From Exiguobacterium sp. s193 (GTDB lineage: Bacteria > Bacillota > Bacilli > Exiguobacteriales > Exiguobacteriaceae), in assembly GCF_018618755.1 (NCBI RefSeq), contig NZ_JACSMR010000002.1:402969-466968 (forward strand): DNA of 64,000 bases, given 5' to 3'. A program made the position numbers and the translations under genes. Shown piece after piece: positions 25,842-33,684 of the stretch. The notes under the pieces were generated by a model, which was given only the letters and a program-made list of their open reading frames with translations, ran no database searches and was not told the DNA's origin. Numbering within the stretch: the stretch's first letter is position 1; the number at the start of each line of letters is the position of its first letter.

Positions 25842-25914
25842 ACGCTGAGATGTGCTGACCACATTTTACGGCGTGTAGAAGTCGAGGATGGATGTTCCGC
25901 CCCGTACACAAATC

Positions 25915-25959
25915 AAAACGCCGATGCTTCCATTTTTCAGGTGGAAGCATCGGCGTTTT
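25915..25959. terminator. Strong bidirectional terminator
   Basis: AAAACGCCGATGCTTCCA pairs perfectly with TGGAAGCATCGGCGTTTT around an 8-9 nt loop. It serves the minus-strand IucD-like gene and blocks reading from the repeat side. The outer stem AAAACGCCGATGCT also occurs at 1088. Confidence 0.85.
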
Positions 25960-26041
25960 CTGTGCGTATTCTTTTCGGTCATGACGTCCTGATTCGTATT
26001 TAAGATACACGAGAAAAGGCTCGGCCGAGTCAGTTCGTATG

Positions 26042-27289
26042 TTAGTTGAACGTCGTAAAGGTCGCGTGCTGTTCAACCGGATAAAGGTCTTTCCCGGCGA
26101 CATCATTTAGAATCAGCTGGTTCCGTGAAACGGACATCCCGAGATTATCAGCTGCCGGACCATGCGAAAGCTCTAAGTTCGTTGTTGCATACAAATGGTG
26201 TGGTGACTCGATGGAGCGGACGATCCGATAATTCGCATCGACTTTCCATGCCTGCTCGCCTTCGAATTCGATATTTAAGCGATTGATGAACGATGGAAGG
26301 GCAGGCGAGAAACCGGTCGCCGCGATGACGGCATCTGCTGTTGACGTCCGAGCTTGATTCAGTTCCGTGTGACGCATTTCAATCTCGAACTGCGAATCAT
26401 ACGTAATTTTTTCGACCTCGAGGTTGGCACGAATCTGGACACGTTCTTTTTGCTCTTTCGTCAAATCGTACAGGTGCTCATAAATCGATTGTAGTGTCTC
26501 GGGACTGATGCCGTTTTGCGAACGGGCAAATTTCGAGACGGCTTCTTGGCGTGTTTTTAGTGGCAACTGATTGAAATATTCGACGTAGCTGGGTGAAAAG
26601 ATTTCTTCACCGAGTTTTCCGGTTTCAAGTGTCTCAAAAATGGTTGAACGTGAAATCCATTCGAGATTGAGGTCTGGTGAGCGGTCGCTCGTCAACAAGT
26701 CGAGGAAAATTTCTGCCGCGCTTTGACCGGATCCGACGATGGAAATTTTATGTTTCGTAAGCAATTGCTCTTTTTCCATCACGTATTGTGTGTTATGGAT
26801 GACATTTGAGTCAAAAGACTCAGGAATCGAAGGTTTCGCCCCCGTGCCGATGACGACGTTCCGTGTTTCATACGTCGCCCGTTCACCGGTCAAGACGTTT
26901 TCGACAAGCACTTCATAACTATCACCCGTATCCTGAACATCGATCACACGCGTCGAGAATGACAAATCGTCGAGTTGCGACGCGACCCATTTCAAGTAAG
27001 CATTATATTCTTGACGCGAGATCAACAGTTGCTCATAAAAATAGAATGTATGCAAACGGTTGATGGAACGTAAATAGTTTAAATAAGTAAAAGAAGACGT
27101 CGGATCCGCGAGTGTGACTAAGTCGGAGATAAAACTGGTTTGCATCATCGAGTCTTTAATCATCATGCCCGGATGCCAGGAAAACTGTTCGCTTTCATCA
27201 AAAAATAATGTCCGCAGTGGTGTCGGATGGGCAAGCGCACTCAAGCCTAAGTTCATCGGTCCAATCCCGATGCCGATCAAATCATACAT
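26042..27289 (-). CDS. L-lysine/L-ornithine N-hydroxylase family protein (IucD/SidA/PvdA-like)
   Basis: 415 aa flavin monooxygenase. Visible motifs: FAD-binding GIGIGPMNLGLSAL at residues 5-18, WHPGMMIKDSMMQTSFISDLVTLADPTS (substrate region), NADPH-binding GSGQSAAEIFLDLL near 183, and the C-terminal D/ATGFSP motif. Members hydroxylate the side-chain amine of Lys or Orn for hydroxamate siderophores. No IucA/IucC-type synthetase, NRPS or siderophore transporter is in this window, so the gene is an orphan here. Its RBS lies in the 3' arm of the upstream htrA terminator. Confidence 0.85.
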   Translation of the reverse strand: MYDLIGIGIGPMNLGLSALAHPTPLRTLFFDESEQFSWHPGMMIKDSMMQTSFISDLVTLADPTSSFTYLNYLRSINRLHTFYFYEQLLISRQEYNAYLKWVASQLDDLSFSTRVIDVQDTGDSYEVLVENVLTGERATYETRNVVIGTGAKPSIPESFDSNVIHNTQYVMEKEQLLTKHKISIVGSGQSAAEIFLDLLTSDRSPDLNLEWISRSTIFETLETGKLGEEIFSPSYVEYFNQLPLKTRQEAVSKFARSQNGISPETLQSIYEHLYDLTKEQKERVQIRANLEVEKITYDSQFEIEMRHTELNQARTSTADAVIAATGFSPALPSFINRLNIEFEGEQAWKVDANYRIVRSIESPHHLYATTNLELSHGPAADNLGMSVSRNQLILNDVAGKDLYPVEQHATFTTFN

Positions 27290-27341
27290 AAAAAAAGCCT
27301 CCCATTGATATTGTTCTAAAACAATACCCGATATGGGAGGC
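27290..27341 (-). terminator. htrA terminator whose 3' arm is the RBS of the next gene
   Basis: On the minus strand GCCTCCCAT (27341-27333) pairs with ATGGGAGGC (27305-27297) around an inner TATTGTT/AACAATA stem, then seven T, then the IucD-like ATG. GGGAGG is an ideal Shine-Dalgarno at 8 bp from the start. Confidence 0.85.
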
Positions 27342-27366
27342 AGTTGAAACGTCTTGATGTTGTCGA

Positions 27367-28497
27367 TTACAATTGATCGGTTGTTGTCGTCGTGGTTTGA
27401 ACGGTCGATGTTTTACCGTCACGGATGATGGTTAACGTGATTTCGCCATCTGACTTGATTAATGCAGTCTTGATGTCGACGAAACTTTTAATCGTTGTCC
27501 CGTTAATTTTTGTGATGACATCACCTGTTTTTAATTTAGCCGAAGCAGCGGGACTATTGGGTTCGACCGACATGATGACGACTCCGGTTTTTTGAGATTC
27601 CGGAAGTTTCACCTGATCGAGCAAATAACCAGCCGGGAAGGCGGAGACATCTTGCAAGGCAACGCCGAGCGTCGGATGTTTGACTTCGCCCGTCGTTTCA
27701 AGTTGTTTTAAGATTGGTAAAGCATCATCGATCGGGATGCTAAAGCCAACCCCTTCGACGCCGGTCTCCGCAATTTTCATCGAGTTGATCCCGACGAGCT
27801 GACCTTGTTCGTTGATTAAGGCACCACCGGAGTTCCCTGGGTTGATGGCTGCATCGGTCTGGATGACGGTCGTATTGAAATCATCTTGCCCATCGTTATT
27901 CGTATCGACAGGCACCGTCCGGTCGTTCGAACTGACTATCCCACGCGTGACGGAATTTTGGAACTCGCCAAGTGGGTTTCCGATCGCAAGAACGGTTTGA
28001 CCGGCTTTTAAATCAGCCGACTTTCCGACGGTGATGACTGATGGGACATCTTTTGCGTCAACTTCAAGGACTGCGAGATCATATGTCGCGTCGCTACCGA
28101 GTAACTTCGCGTTTAATGTCTTCCCATCATTTAATGTCACTTCGAGTTTTGACGCTCCGTCGACGACGTGATGGTTCGTGATGATGTATGCTTTTCCATC
28201 TGTTTTTTTATAAATGACACCTGAACCCGAGCCGCTCGCTGCTTCTGCTTGCGTCATGCTGTTCCCGGCTTGATAGTTCGTGACGGTGACGACTGATTTT
28301 TGGGCGGAGGCGACAGCGTTCGTAACCGGGTCATTTGATGTCGTCGAGATTTGCTTCGGCATCCCGTTCGAGAGTGGGGTGTCTGCGATTTGTTGCTCCT
28401 GATCCATCAAAATCGGAAACGCGATGGTTGCGGTCAGGACGGCACCGATGATGCCTCCTGTCAGTCCCGGTAAGAGTTGTTTTGTTTTTCCTGCCAT
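27367..28497 (-). CDS. HtrA/DegP-like serine protease with PDZ domain
   Basis: 376 aa membrane-anchored quality-control protease. One N-terminal membrane segment (GLTGGIIGAVLTATIAFPIL), then a trypsin-like domain with His in ITNHHVVDGA, Asp in TYDLAVLEVD and Ser in NPGNSGGALI, and a C-terminal PDZ (GVVIMSVEPNSPAASAKLKTGDVI). Matches B. subtilis HtrA/HtrB/YyxA, which respond to secretion and heat stress. ATG at 28497 follows AAAGGA by 9 bp; upstream in-frame ATGs lack an RBS. It is upstream of the IucD-like gene, separated only by a terminator. Confidence 0.94.
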   Translation of the reverse strand: MAGKTKQLLPGLTGGIIGAVLTATIAFPILMDQEQQIADTPLSNGMPKQISTTSNDPVTNAVASAQKSVVTVTNYQAGNSMTQAEAASGSGSGVIYKKTDGKAYIITNHHVVDGASKLEVTLNDGKTLNAKLLGSDATYDLAVLEVDAKDVPSVITVGKSADLKAGQTVLAIGNPLGEFQNSVTRGIVSSNDRTVPVDTNNDGQDDFNTTVIQTDAAINPGNSGGALINEQGQLVGINSMKIAETGVEGVGFSIPIDDALPILKQLETTGEVKHPTLGVALQDVSAFPAGYLLDQVKLPESQKTGVVIMSVEPNSPAASAKLKTGDVITKINGTTIKSFVDIKTALIKSDGEITLTIIRDGKTSTVQTTTTTTDQL

Positions 28498-28691
28498 ATG
28501 AATCATTCCTTTCGTCTTCATTTCTGTCTTTAATGTATCAGATAATCAATCGGAAGTTGAAATTGCGGACGTTTTACCGAAATGCCTCATCATTCCCCAT
28601 AATTGAACAACAGTTTATGATAGTTGAGCAAACGGAGTTCGTCCGTTACACTGAGTTTGGTTCTTACTTAGGAATAGAGGAGATGGAAGTC

Positions 28692-29048
28692 ATGAAGTAT
28701 GTGTTACGGTTAATCTATGGTGGAGGTTTGTTATTTGCTGGCGTCGGTCATTTCCGAAACGAAAAAGGATTCGTCAGTATCATGCCATCCTTTATCCCGT
28801 TCAAACGGTTTTTCGTTCAAGTGACGGGTATCATCGAAGTGTTGTACGGTTTGATGTTGTTGACAGGCAAGGGTGTCGATATCGTACGTAAGACATTACC
28901 GGGCTTTTTGTACGCCGTATTGCCGGCGAACGTCAACATGGCCGTCAATCCGCAACCGATCAATGGTAAGAAATTACCGGCATGGGCGCTTTGGACACGC
29001 CTTCCGCTGCAATGGGTCTTAATCGCCTTGGCGAAACGTATTAAATGA
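28692..29048 (+). CDS. DoxX-like small membrane protein
   Basis: 118 aa with four hydrophobic segments. LRLIYGGGLLFAGVGHFRNEKGFVSIMPSFIPF and VTGIIEVLYGLMLL are characteristic of the DoxX-like family, where paired Gly/His-containing helices occur; the function is unknown. ATG at 28692 follows GAGGAG by 9 bp. A longer open frame starts inside the divergent htrA gene and is not used. Confidence 0.8.
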   Translation: MKYVLRLIYGGGLLFAGVGHFRNEKGFVSIMPSFIPFKRFFVQVTGIIEVLYGLMLLTGKGVDIVRKTLPGFLYAVLPANVNMAVNPQPINGKKLPAWALWTRLPLQWVLIALAKRIK

Positions 29049-29052
29049 AATG

Positions 29053-29088
29053 AAGCCGCCGAGTCGAAACGATTCGGCGGCTTTCTTT
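29053..29088. terminator. Bidirectional terminator between converging genes
   Basis: AAGCCGCCGA pairs with TCGGCGGCTT around 11 nt, followed by TTCTTT; A-rich left flank allows both directions. Confidence 0.82.
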
Positions 29089-29091
29089 AGA

Positions 29092-29856
29092 TTAAAAACG
29101 TTTATTGACAGCGAGTAGGGCAGCTTTTGCAATTTGTTCATATGTCGAATCATTTGGGTGGAACTGATCACTAGAGAGATCACGTTTGACGTCGCGGACG
29201 AGATTAAACGTGTCGATGACTTCAATATCGTATTTTAATCCGAGTTGACGCGATTCAGCATTCCAGTTTTGGACGATAGCGTCAAACGCCTCACCATTTT
29301 CGTTTGCTCGGAAAGGATTATACAGTCCGACATAGAAGATGACAGCATCGGGATTTTCAGCCCGCAGGATTTTGAACGTCTTGTTTAAGTTTGATTGAGC
29401 AGTTGTAATGGTTGCAGCTGTTTTTTTCGCGTTGAAGTTCGCGACACCTTCACCCCGGTTGAATAAATCATTTCCGCCGATCGTCACCGAAATGACTTTA
29501 GCTTGCCGAAGGGAGCGGAGGACTTCTTTTTGTTTCAATTGCTTGAGCAAATCTTCCGTCCGGGCACCACTGACGGCAAGGTTTTGGAACCGTTCAACGG
29601 TATTTTCTTTGACGAGTTCCTGACCGACGAGAGCGGCGTAACTATTTCCGTTTGACGCACCAACACCACGCGTCAATGAATCGCCTAAAGCGACGTACGT
29701 CCCGCCTTTTTTGATCGGTTCTTCTTTTGTCGGGGTCAAGACAGCCCGTTTTGGTGGATTAACGACGTCGTTATAGGCGCTTGCGAATCCATACCCGAAA
29801 AGTGCGGTCAAGATGAGCGAAACGCTTAAAAATAATGGCCAAGCATATCGTTTCAT
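29092..29856 (-). CDS. Secreted SGNH/GDSL hydrolase (YpmR-like)
   Basis: 254 aa esterase or lipase fold. An N-terminal membrane anchor or signal (YAWPLFLSVSLILTALFGYGF) precedes block I VALGDSLTRGVGASNGNSY (nucleophile Ser), block III VTIGGNDLFNR (Asn) and block V SSDQFHPNDSTYE (Asp/His). Related to B. subtilis YpmR, a secreted GDSL protein of unknown substrate. Divergent from the ABC-2 transporter operon by 126 bp. Confidence 0.92.
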   Translation of the reverse strand: MKRYAWPLFLSVSLILTALFGYGFASAYNDVVNPPKRAVLTPTKEEPIKKGGTYVALGDSLTRGVGASNGNSYAALVGQELVKENTVERFQNLAVSGARTEDLLKQLKQKEVLRSLRQAKVISVTIGGNDLFNRGEGVANFNAKKTAATITTAQSNLNKTFKILRAENPDAVIFYVGLYNPFRANENGEAFDAIVQNWNAESRQLGLKYDIEVIDTFNLVRDVKRDLSSDQFHPNDSTYEQIAKAALLAVNKRF

Positions 29857-29982
29857 GAATCGTTCCTCCTTTTACTGTTACGATGATTGTAGCAAAACTT
29901 TACAAAATGTGCGGTTTTGAAGTGCTCAAACAAGTCAAATCATTCATTATTCCGCTAGAATAGACCATAAGAGGTGAGAGAC

Positions 29983-30903
29983 GTGAATCCAACTGTAAAA
30001 TTAGAGTCCGTCACGAAAGTGATTGGAAAGAAAACGATCATTGATAACATTTCGTTCGAAATATTCCCCGGTGAAGTCTTTGGCTTTCTTGGTCCGAACG
30101 GGGCCGGGAAAACAACGACGATTCGGATGCTTGTCGGATTGATTAAACCGACGTCGGGCAAAATCACGGTCTGTGACTTTGATGTCCGCAAACAATTTGT
30201 CCAAGCGATGGAGCGAATCGGTTCCATCGTCGAGAACCCGGAGCTTTATAAATATTTGAGCGGGCGCGAAAATTTGCGTGTCTTCGCCCGGATGTTACCA
30301 GATGTCGATGAAGCACGGATTCAAGAAGTCATCGACTTGGTCGATTTGACGGCACGTGTCGACGATCAAGTCCGGACCTATTCTCTCGGGATGCGTCAAC
30401 GTCTCGGGATTGCCCAAGCGTTGCTCGGTCGTCCAAGTGTTTTGATACTCGATGAACCAACAAACGGACTCGATCCGATGGGAATCCGTGATTTACGTCA
30501 GTTCATCCGGAAGTTAGTGGATGAGACCGGCTTATCGGTCCTCGTTTCGAGCCATATCCTGGCGGAGATTGAGATGTTGGCGGATCGGGTCGCCATCATG
30601 AGTTACGGGAAAATCGTCCAGGTCGGGACCGTCAAGGAGCTGGTCGAGTCACTAGCGCCCGGTGTTGATTGGCGTGTCGATGATGCCTTTAAGGCAAATG
30701 AAATTTTAGCGGCGTCACCAGACGTCCAAGTATCGGAAGTCGTTGACGCGAATACCGTCCATACGTTGATGGATTCAAGTAAGACACCGATGCTAAATAA
30801 ACAATTGTTCGAAGCCGGTGTCGAAGTCTGGACGATTGAACGAAAAGTTCAGACGCTCGAAGATCTCTTCATCACACTGACAGGAGGAGATCATATTGCG
30901 TAA
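29983..30903 (+). CDS. ABC transporter ATP-binding protein (BcrA-like, ABC-2 system)
   Basis: About 306 aa. Walker A GPNGAGKTTT, signature YSLGMRQRLG (the SLGMRQ form typical of ABC-2 exporters such as BcrA), Walker B VLILDEPTNGLDPMG and switch VSSHIL are all intact. A ~80-residue C-terminal extension follows the ATPase. GTG at 29983 is chosen as it lies 6 bp after GAGGTG; a GTG at 29974 is inside that RBS. The permease gene overlaps its last 8 bp. Likely exports a peptide antibiotic or lipid-like compound; substrate unknown. Confidence 0.9.
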   Translation: MNPTVKLESVTKVIGKKTIIDNISFEIFPGEVFGFLGPNGAGKTTTIRMLVGLIKPTSGKITVCDFDVRKQFVQAMERIGSIVENPELYKYLSGRENLRVFARMLPDVDEARIQEVIDLVDLTARVDDQVRTYSLGMRQRLGIAQALLGRPSVLILDEPTNGLDPMGIRDLRQFIRKLVDETGLSVLVSSHILAEIEMLADRVAIMSYGKIVQVGTVKELVESLAPGVDWRVDDAFKANEILAASPDVQVSEVVDANTVHTLMDSSKTPMLNKQLFEAGVEVWTIERKVQTLEDLFITLTGGDHIA

Positions 30904-31894
30904 TCCGAACATGCTAGGTCTCGTCCGCAATGAAGTGACGAAAATCGCTTCAAAAAAACGGTTCGCTGTCGTCGCCATCATACTCGTCGTACTTGTCTCG
31001 ATGTTTACGTACGCGCAGTACCGGGACATTCAAGAACAATTAAAAAAACAAGGGACACTCGATTGGCGGGTCGAATTGCAACAAGATATCGTCGATACAC
31101 AGAACCGACTCGCTTCGAGTAGCATCCAAGATGAATTCCGTCAATTTTTGGAATTCGATTTAAAACAGAATCAATATTATCTCGATAATGAGATTAACCC
31201 GAACTATCCGGGTGCCCCGACGTTCATCCGAATTTTCTTCTCGCAAGGATTAACGTTAATCTTACCGCTCTTCATCATCGTCATCATGGCGGACATCGTC
31301 AGCGGGGAGCAAAATGATGGGACAATCAAAACACTCCTGTCACGGCCGGTCCGGCGCTGGAAAATCTTGATGGCGAAATGGATCACGATTTTACTCTACA
31401 CGTCGATGTTGATGGCGTTAACCGCGTTCGTCTGTTACGCGATTTCCGGCATCGTCCTCGGGTATGACGGCTGGACGGCACCGATTCTGACCGGATTCCA
31501 AGCCTCACCGAGCGGAACGTTCTCGACCGAGTTCGTCCATACGATTCCGATGTGGGAATACTTGTTGATGGCAGTCGGTCTTGCCTGGATCGTCACGGCA
31601 GTCGTCGGAACGATTGCTATGATGATTTCCGTGCTCGTCAAGAATACGGCGACAGGCATTGGGATCATGATGGCAGTCTTGATTTCCGGGACATTGTTGA
31701 CGACACTCGGTTCGAGCTGGACGAGTTCTAAATACCTCGTCAACGTCAACTTTGGATTAATCAATTATTTGGACGGTCAAGCACCACCGATTGACGGGAT
31801 GACTTTACCATTTTCGTTGGCAGTTCTTGGTTGTTGGACAGTTGCGACACTTGGGATTGCTTTCTGGAACTTTACACAAAAAGATATGTATTAA
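30896..31894 (+). CDS. ABC-2 transporter permease
   Basis: 332 aa. A first membrane span near residue 25, a long extracellular loop (about 40-100, charged and helical), then about five further spans; SGEQNDGTIKTLLSRPVRRWKILMAKW in the cytoplasmic loop is the ABC-2 coupling motif (E-x-x-x-G-T). TTG start is supported by AGGAGG 8 bp upstream and the 8-bp overlap with the ATPase gene. Acts with the preceding gene as one exporter. Confidence 0.9.
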   Translation: MRNPNMLGLVRNEVTKIASKKRFAVVAIILVVLVSMFTYAQYRDIQEQLKKQGTLDWRVELQQDIVDTQNRLASSSIQDEFRQFLEFDLKQNQYYLDNEINPNYPGAPTFIRIFFSQGLTLILPLFIIVIMADIVSGEQNDGTIKTLLSRPVRRWKILMAKWITILLYTSMLMALTAFVCYAISGIVLGYDGWTAPILTGFQASPSGTFSTEFVHTIPMWEYLLMAVGLAWIVTAVVGTIAMMISVLVKNTATGIGIMMAVLISGTLLTTLGSSWTSSKYLVNVNFGLINYLDGQAPPIDGMTLPFSLAVLGCWTVATLGIAFWNFTQKDMY

Positions 31895-31895
31895 C

Positions 31896-31933
31896 AAAAA
31901 ACCCCCTGATCCGGTTACGGATCAGGGGGTTTT
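31896..31933 (+). terminator. Terminator of the ABC-2 operon
   Basis: AAAACCCCCTGATCC pairs perfectly with GGATCAGGGGGTTTT around a short loop. The 31934-32132 stretch that follows has a palindrome AGAGGCAGTGCCTCT at 31964-31978 and no gene. Confidence 0.9.
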
Positions 31934-32132
31934 CGCAACAGGTGAGCCCGTTACTTGGAATCGAGAGGCAGTGCCTCTTATAGAAAGCCGATGCAGGTCA
32001 GCTTCCGCGCTACGTACCAATCGTATCTTAATCATAGCGATTCCATTAAATGGTGTCAAACATGCCCGAATGGGTTTACAGAAGCTTTAATTTGTAAAAA
32101 GGTAGATAACAGGTAAAAGAGGAGGGGCTAGG

Positions 32133-32225
32133 ATGGCGGATTGGGGAATTATGTTGACGGGGCTAGTAATTTGCGGCTGGTGTATCTTTAGTGCGATTTA
32201 TGACGATTTCATTCGTCGGGTCTAA
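32133..32225 (+). CDS. Small 30-aa single-span membrane protein
   Basis: The frame MADWGIMLTGLVICGWCIFS, followed by AIYDDFIRRV, begins 7-9 bp after a very strong RBS (AAGAGGAGGGG, 32117-32127) and ends at TAA 32223. It has one hydrophobic helix (IMLTGLVICGWCIFSAI) flanked by acidic and basic ends (N-out or N-in not clear), and is followed after 25 bp by its own intrinsic terminator. RBS, membrane helix and terminator together make a short functional unit likely. No family recognised. Confidence 0.6.
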   Translation: MADWGIMLTGLVICGWCIFSAIYDDFIRRV

Positions 32226-32250
32226 CGGACTGCAAGAATCGAACAACGGA

Positions 32251-32286
32251 GCGAATTCCTTCAGGGATGAGGGAATTCGCTTTTTT
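32251..32286 (+). terminator. Terminator after the small membrane protein
   Basis: GCGAATTCCTTC and GAGGGAATTCGC pair around 6 nt, followed by six T. The remaining 32287-32368 carries the miaA promoter region. Confidence 0.88.
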
Positions 32287-32368
32287 CGTTCTAAAAACGA
32301 TTTCGGTGCCTCTAACCGTTATGGTACACTGACATCAAAAATGATGAGTGTAGGAATGGTGATGCAAA

Positions 32369-33319
32369 GTGAAGCAACCTGTCATCGTCATCGTCGGTCC
32401 GACTGCGGTCGGAAAAACGAAGACTGGTATAGAATTAGCAAAACGATTGAATGGGGAAATCATCTCCGGTGACTCCGTCCAAGTCTATCGTGGGATGGAC
32501 ATCGGATCAGCAAAGGTAACAGAAGAAGAAATGGAAGGTGTGCCCCATCATATGCTCGATCTCGTCGAGCCGAACGATGAGATGAGTGTCGCCCGTTTTC
32601 AGACGCTTGCGCGGCAAGCGATTGCGGACATTGCCGGCCGAGGGAAAATACCGATCATCGTCGGTGGAACCGGATTATACATCCGTGCGATTTTGTATGA
32701 TTATCAATTTACGGCTCAAGCGGAAAATAAAGCATTACGGCAAGAATTAGAACAGTTTGCAGCGGAGCAAGGTGCAGATGCACTCCATGCCCGTTTGCGT
32801 CACCTCGATCCGAAGCGGGCGGAAGAAATCCATCCGAACAACGTGCAACGGGTCGTCCGGGCGATTGAAGTCGCTACGAGTGGACAGACACAAACATCCG
32901 GTAGTGAACCGAGCTTGTATGAAAGTCTGTTATTCGTTTTACACATGGATGACCGGGAGCGTTTATATGACCGAATCAATGAACGGGTCGACCTGATGAT
33001 CGCACAAGGTCTTGTCAAAGAAGTCCGTGAGCTCGTTGACGCGGGCTACGCCGATACGAAAGCGATGCAAGCAATCGGCTATAAGGAAATCATGCCGGTC
33101 CTAAGTGGTGCCCCGCTCGAACCGGCAGTCGAACAGCTCAAACGCAACACCCGCCGCTTCGCAAAACGGCAATTAACGTGGTTTCGGCATCAATTTGACG
33201 GCGTGTGGGTGGAAATGGGAACGATTTCATTTGAACAAAACTTCAAAATTATCTATGATAGAACAGTAGGGTTTCTGAAAGCGGTTAACTCGGACTGGCC
33301 TGAAGACAGAAACAGATAA
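32369..33319 (+). CDS. miaA: tRNA dimethylallyltransferase
   Basis: Adds a dimethylallyl group to A37 of tRNAs reading UNN codons. 316 aa, the normal length. P-loop [11 protein letters not shown] at residues 7-17, [17 protein letters not shown] and [11 protein letters not shown] are hallmark MiaA blocks, and [16 protein letters not shown] is the C-terminal tRNA contact. GTG start; RBS is weak (GGTGAT). Followed 22 bp later by hfq, the conserved miaA-hfq pair. Confidence 0.97.
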   Translation: MKQPVIVIVGPTAVGKTKTGIELAKRLNGEIISGDSVQVYRGMDIGSAKVTEEEMEGVPHHMLDLVEPNDEMSVARFQTLARQAIADIAGRGKIPIIVGGTGLYIRAILYDYQFTAQAENKALRQELEQFAAEQGADALHARLRHLDPKRAEEIHPNNVQRVVRAIEVATSGQTQTSGSEPSLYESLLFVLHMDDRERLYDRINERVDLMIAQGLVKEVRELVDAGYADTKAMQAIGYKEIMPVLSGAPLEPAVEQLKRNTRRFAKRQLTWFRHQFDGVWVEMGTISFEQNFKIIYDRTVGFLKAVNSDWPEDRNR

Positions 33320-33341
33320 AAAAGAGGGGGCACGGGGTCTT

Positions 33342-33590
33342 ATGAAAGCGACATACAACATCCAAGACTATTTTTTAAATCAATTACGAAAAGATGCGGT
33401 TCCAACAACCGTCTTCTTGATCAGCGGGTATCAATTACGGGGATTAATTAAATCATTTGATAACTTCACGGTCATCTTAGAATCAGAGGGGAAACAACAG
33501 CTGATTTATAAACATGCCATTTCGACGTTCGCGCCGGCACGGAATGTGACGTTATATGAACAAGAAGAAACGGAAGAAGTATCGCGTTAA
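33342..33590 (+). CDS. hfq: RNA chaperone Hfq
   Basis: 82 aa Sm-like hexameric RNA-binding protein. Sm1 ([29 protein letters not shown]) and Sm2 (IYKHAISTF, corresponding to the YKHAIST motif) are intact. Location after miaA is conserved across bacteria. Followed by two hairpins. Confidence 0.97.
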   Translation: MKATYNIQDYFLNQLRKDAVPTTVFLISGYQLRGLIKSFDNFTVILESEGKQQLIYKHAISTFAPARNVTLYEQEETEEVSR

Positions 33591-33617
33591 ACAAGACGGC
33601 CGTGGGGGCCGTCTTGT
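33591..33617 (+). terminator. Hairpin after hfq (no strong T-tract)
   Basis: ACAAGACGGCC and GGCCGTCTTGT form a perfect 11-bp stem with a 5-nt loop immediately after the hfq stop; the following bases are not T-rich, so it may stabilise the 3' end and not terminate. Confidence 0.6.
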
Positions 33618-33636
33618 ACGAATTGTAATCCATTTA

Positions 33637-33675
33637 GATGACAGGTCACGTTCGCGTGATGTGTCATCTTTTTTT
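33637..33675 (+). terminator. Terminator after hfq
   Basis: GATGACA-GGTCACG pairs with CGTGAT-TGTCATC, followed by seven T. It lies just before the stop of the converging recombinase gene. Confidence 0.85.
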
Positions 33676-33684
33676 GACTACGCC

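Noticed and set aside
1088..25959. Shared terminator sequence AAAACGCCGATGCT at 1088 and 25915 as another duplication event linked to the repeats
   Set aside because: The two are 25 kb apart, only one stem arm is shared, and no repeat copy lies between them in the same arrangement as A, B and D.
27306..27332. Fur box in the TATTGTTCTAAAACAATA sequence before the IucD-like gene
   Set aside because: It does not match GATAATGATAATCATTATC and is explained as the inner stem of the terminator hairpin.
31934..32132. Small RNA gene between the ABC-2 operon and the small membrane protein
   Set aside because: Only a short palindrome (31964-31978) was found; no promoter-terminator unit distinct from the neighbours.
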